Origin: Cyanophora paradoxa
Lineage: Eukaryota; Glaucocystophyceae; Cyanophorales; Cyanophoraceae
Direction of reading: 5' to 3'
NCBI GenBank assembly: GCA_004431415.1
Contig: QPMI01000580.1
Span: 31,002 to 95,001, forward strand
Length of the DNA: 64,000 bases
How positions within the stretch are numbered: position 1 is the stretch's first letter; each line of letters begins with the position of its first letter. The notes under the pieces are model-generated. The model searched no databases and was not told the origin of the DNA. It saw only the letters and a program-made list of their open reading frames with translations. Made by a program: the position numbers and the translations under genes. Shown piece by piece: positions 61,220-64,000 of the stretch.

Positions 61220-62582
61220 TCAAAGATTTATACGACGTAATCCATCTTTGTCCAAAATTATATAGCTATGCATGAGAGCGCGAACATTGACATCGATTAC
61301 CTTATCTGAAGGCATGTAGAGGGTGAGGAAGGAAGAAGAGGAATTTGTTAAATCGACATAACCAGACTGGGCAATATTTCGAGTTGCCTTCTCTCCATCA
61401 ATGCAGAAACTTAAACCTGAAAGGACATAGCGATCAGCAACCTTATCCATGTTAGAGCATTTGAAGGCATCAGCAATTAGCTCAGCACCTTTGAGTAGGG
61501 AAATTGGCTCAGTGGCATAAAGTCGCTGTCCATTAATTTCAACAGTGAAAGTAATATCTTTGGAGTTGGCATAGGTCTTAAGAACACTGTGGGAGCCAGT
61601 GGATTTATCAACAGTTGCATTATCACGAACTGAAACAAGCAGAGCATAAACAAGACCTGAGATTTGAGAGAGGTTAATTCGATTGGTGGGCATTGCCCTT
61701 GGCAGGGAAAGCACTAGCATCTACAAATCCAATATCAAGGAGGGAATAGCCATGCCAGTAGTCTTTACTTTTTCAATTACAGTAGCGAAAAGCTCATCAG
61801 AAACATTAATAGCATGCATGTAAAGGCGAGGAGAAGTAATAGAAATGACAGGGTTGTTGCACCAAGAGTAAAGTCTGTGATGTTTTGACCAACATTTGCC
61901 AGAACAGTTTCAGCAGGGGCAGTTCCAAGACCGTCATCTTTTGAATAATCTACATCAGCTGCTGCAACAGTAAGACCACGACCACCATAGGAAGTTTCAA
62001 CATAACCCTTTCCAGCATCCTTAAACCAAACAGTAACAACCATTTCACCAGATAAAGCACCAAGGGGAAGGTAGTGATTTAGCCAAGGCACAGGAATTTC
62101 AACGAAAAATGAGCCACCAAGGCGGTTGGTTCCATGAGCAGGAATGCCATGAACCATGCCCATTGATCGCTTCTTTTTAGCTAGTTGATCCTCCGAATAA
62201 TAGACCAGGGGAAATGAGCAAGGAAATCAGATGGAATATGGTAGGTGTAAGATCCATAGGTAATTTCAAGTCGCTGAACTAAAGCACCAACTGGCGAGTG
62301 TATCCATTGCGAACTAGGTCAGTATCACCAGCAAAGTGATGGCTGGAAGGTCGAAAGCAAGTTCGAGTTTTCCACAGAAATTGTAGCGAGGTAGCTTGAA
62401 GGAAATGCGATTTCCAACATTATTCTCAAAAGTATTGCTGGGATTCACAACAACTAGAACTGGCTTAGACTTGGATTCGAGACCAAGCATAAGGGAGTTA
62501 TCCAGGAAAAGGCTTTCGCCTCCTCTGGGGTTGTTAGGGCTTCTTTCAGCGAAAGTCTTTGAAGAGTGGAAGTGATATCCAT
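61220..62582 (-). pseudogene. Double-jelly-roll major capsid protein (element C), several frameshifts
   Basis: The chosen start, 62,582 (MDITSTLQRLSLKEALTTPE), follows ATAATAAAAGAGAATATA. One T lost near 62,505 joins it to FLDNSLMLGLESKSKPVLVV, NRISFKLPRYNFCGKLELAF. Other frames supply LVQRLEITYGSYTYHIPSDF, MGMVHGIPAHGTNRLGGSFF, VEIPVPWLNHYLPLGALSG and, in the last 166 residues, RINLSQISGLVYALLVSVRD, ITFTVEINGQRLYATEP. Size (about 450 residues) and order beside the penton and ATPase genes fit a PLV major capsid protein. At least four breaks are present. Confidence 0.78.
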
Positions 62583-62635
62583 TATATTCTCTTTTATTAT
62601 ACTGCAACATAAAAAATCTACCAATGATCCTTAAT

Positions 62636-63600
62636 TTATGCGAAGTTTGTAATAACTGGATAGGAAGGGTGAAGCTGCGACATTCTCATCTTATAGTATT
62701 CATAAACTGGGTCCCCAGCTGGCTCATCACCATAGCGAATTCAAAGTCAGATGAACAGGTTGACCCTCAAAATCAATTGGTTCATTTACAGCATTAACAA
62801 TATCAACGAGAAAGTGGATAATCCAACCTTCTTATTATAATATTTATAAAGTGGATGAGCCTCTGTTGAATTGTAAACAACATGCTCACCATAATCTTTG
62901 TCAGGAACCACTATTTTATGGAAGTAACCAGTCAGAAGACCATCCCACATTGAACCAGATCACCCAGCTCCTTTACTCTCACAAACAAAACACTGTCCCT
63001 GGTCTTCTCAGGCTCAAAAGAAGATATAATGCCATTCACTCGACCATCAGTAAAGATTCCATCAGTGAGAGCATCATAAACTTGGATTTGATTGGGGAAT
63101 TCCCATATCTTCCAGGATCAAGACAAGCAGTCTAGCTAACTCAATAGCTTTTGGATTGTTGTTGGCTTGGTTACAGCAAGTGAGAAAGCCAGGTAAAAGG
63201 CACTGCCGAGTGGAATATAATTCGTTTCAGTGACTCATCCCATTTGCAGCGAATGGATGGTTGGGGAGTTCTGCCAATGAATTTGGAGTTGATTACATTC
63301 ACCAGCTGTTGTGGCTTTGGATGGGGTCTCGCGATTACCATGAATTGTTCCATTGTTCAAAAATCAGCAGCTGGCGAGTTGTTGGAATTCCTGAGCTTCC
63401 AGCTCCTGGAGTTTGTTCCGAATAATAAATACTAAATGTGTTATCAACTGTGACATCTCCTGCTTTGGTTTCACCACTCACCATAGGGATGCTGTTAAAA
63501 ATTCGGCTGAGACCAGTCTCACAGCCCTCACATTCTCATAACTACTGGGAGTCTAGCCACAAAGCTTGATGTGGGACCATCACCAAGAGATTGTATTAAA
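62636..63600 (-). pseudogene. Penton-like minor capsid protein (element C), heavily frameshifted
   Basis: Readable pieces in changing frames are DGPTSSFVARLP, YENVRAVRLVSAEFLNSIPM, DVTVDNTFSIYYSEQTPG, TTAGECNQLQIHWQNSP, and at the end PIDFEGQPVHLTLN, YGDEPAGDPVYEYYKMRMSQ, stop at 62,636-62,638. The NVRAVRLVSAEFLN block parallels NVKSVRVDSLEL of the element B penton. The exact start is not visible. The number of breaks exceeds that of any other gene here. Confidence 0.55.
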
Positions 63601-63619
63601 TGAGCTAAACCTCGATGTA

Positions 63620-63660
63620 ATCCACAGGCATTCTTCTTTTATCTATATTTATATATTAAA
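63620..63660. promoter_or_regulatory. AT-rich divergent promoter region
   Basis: TTTTATCTATATTTATATATT lies directly before the ATG at 63,661 and between two divergent penton-like genes. It contains TATA-like sequence readable on both strands. Confidence 0.45.
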
Positions 63661-64000
63661 ATGAACCGGCTCGTTAATATTGATAGCAGGGATAGAAGCC
63701 AAGGACAAAATGAAAAACTCTTACAGGGTCACCCTCACAACTCCAGTAGAGAGACCAAGGGAATGCAGGGTTCTATATGCAGAGATTCCAAACAGCATCT
63801 ATAACAGTGTGGGAACTGATCATCTAACAGTTCAGTTTAATTACCAAGATGGTTCATATAACCAAGTGATCACACAACAAGTGTATCCCCTTCCCAGTGG
63901 CTACATCAATCAGGGTCATTTTGGGTAACACACCCTTATAATTATGGGCTGAACTATTCAAGCTTCCAAACCATTGCAGGCAAAACAGTAGCTTTTGAGT
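63661..64000 (+). pseudogene. Penton-like minor capsid protein, 3' partial, frameshifted (element C)
   Basis: The start MNRLVNIDSRDRSQGQNE carries the same DSRDR motif as the element B penton. One A is apparently lost from an A run near 63,713; the next frame reads NSYRVTLTTPVERPRECRVL, YAEIPNSIYNSVGTDHLTVQ, then QQVYPLPSGYINQ. Another break near 63,925 precedes the window edge. It is the only rightward gene recognised in element C. Single-jelly-roll penton proteins form capsid vertices. Confidence 0.72.

Larger units (their letters stand above)
47731..64000. mobile_element. Element C: large AT-rich Polinton/PLV-like element, right end outside window
   Basis: From the break in element A's ATPase the base composition becomes AT-rich. 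A hairpin and repeats come first, then a leftward-reading block: integrase, polymerase B, GIY-YIG nuclease, primase-helicase, AT-hook proteins, coiled-coil protein, packaging ATPase, DUF723-like nuclease, major capsid and penton-like proteins, with one rightward penton-like gene at the edge. Proteins are only distantly similar to those of A and B. The exact left terminus is inferred from where A homology stops; no second end or target-site duplication is visible. Confidence 0.8.

Noticed and set aside
62851-63135. A 94-residue plus-strand frame in element C
   Set aside because: It is antisense to the better supported leftward penton-like gene and shows no family pattern.

Overview
The window joins two unlike kinds of DNA. 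Positions 1 to about 29,350 are a strongly GC-rich nuclear genome of a eukaryote, with many short introns. Donors are often GTGCG, and several introns are GC-AG. The genes are typically eukaryotic: an OTU deubiquitinase, a NEK-like kinase, the ribosome-quality-control helicase ASCC3, a PhzF-fold enzyme, an F-box protein, an AMSH-like JAMM deubiquitinase, a CCCH zinc-finger protein and 5-formyltetrahydrofolate cyclo-ligase. Gene style and the inserted viruses suggest a unicellular alga, perhaps a haptophyte or a GC-rich stramenopile; this is inference, and no species can be named.

Positions about 29,360 to 64,000 are lower in GC and hold integrated Polinton/Maverick-like (polinton-like virus) elements, stacked in one another. 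Element A starts at about 29,360 with a terminal repeat, then carries a protein-primed-type DNA polymerase B, a retroviral-fold integrase, an AT-hook basic protein and the first half of an HNH-AP2 endonuclease gene. Element B (35,620-47,030, about 11.4 kb) sits inside that HNH-AP2 gene. It is bounded by inverted terminal repeats of about 270-290 bp and by a perfect 6-bp target-site duplication (CACATT). It has its own polymerase, integrase, AT-hook protein, HNH-AP2 endonuclease, packaging ATPase, double-jelly-roll major capsid protein, penton-like minor capsid protein and one unknown protein. After B, element A resumes with the second half of its HNH-AP2 gene and a truncated ATPase, which stops near 47,730.

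Element C, from about 47,731 to beyond the right edge, is AT-rich and only distantly related. It begins with a strong hairpin and repeat arrays. Nearly all its genes then run leftward: DDE integrase, polymerase B with a degenerate exonuclease region, GIY-YIG nuclease, primase-SF3 helicase, AT-hook proteins, a coiled-coil protein, packaging ATPase, a DUF723-like nuclease, major capsid protein and a penton-like protein. A second penton-like gene reads rightward off the edge. Most leftward genes share an AT-rich motif just before the start codon.

The capsid, ATPase, polymerase and integrase genes together describe viruses able to integrate, replicate and package DNA. Many element genes are broken by single-base indels, mostly at short homopolymers, whereas the single-copy host genes read cleanly across their introns. 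Either the elements are decaying or the repeats were not well polished in the assembly.
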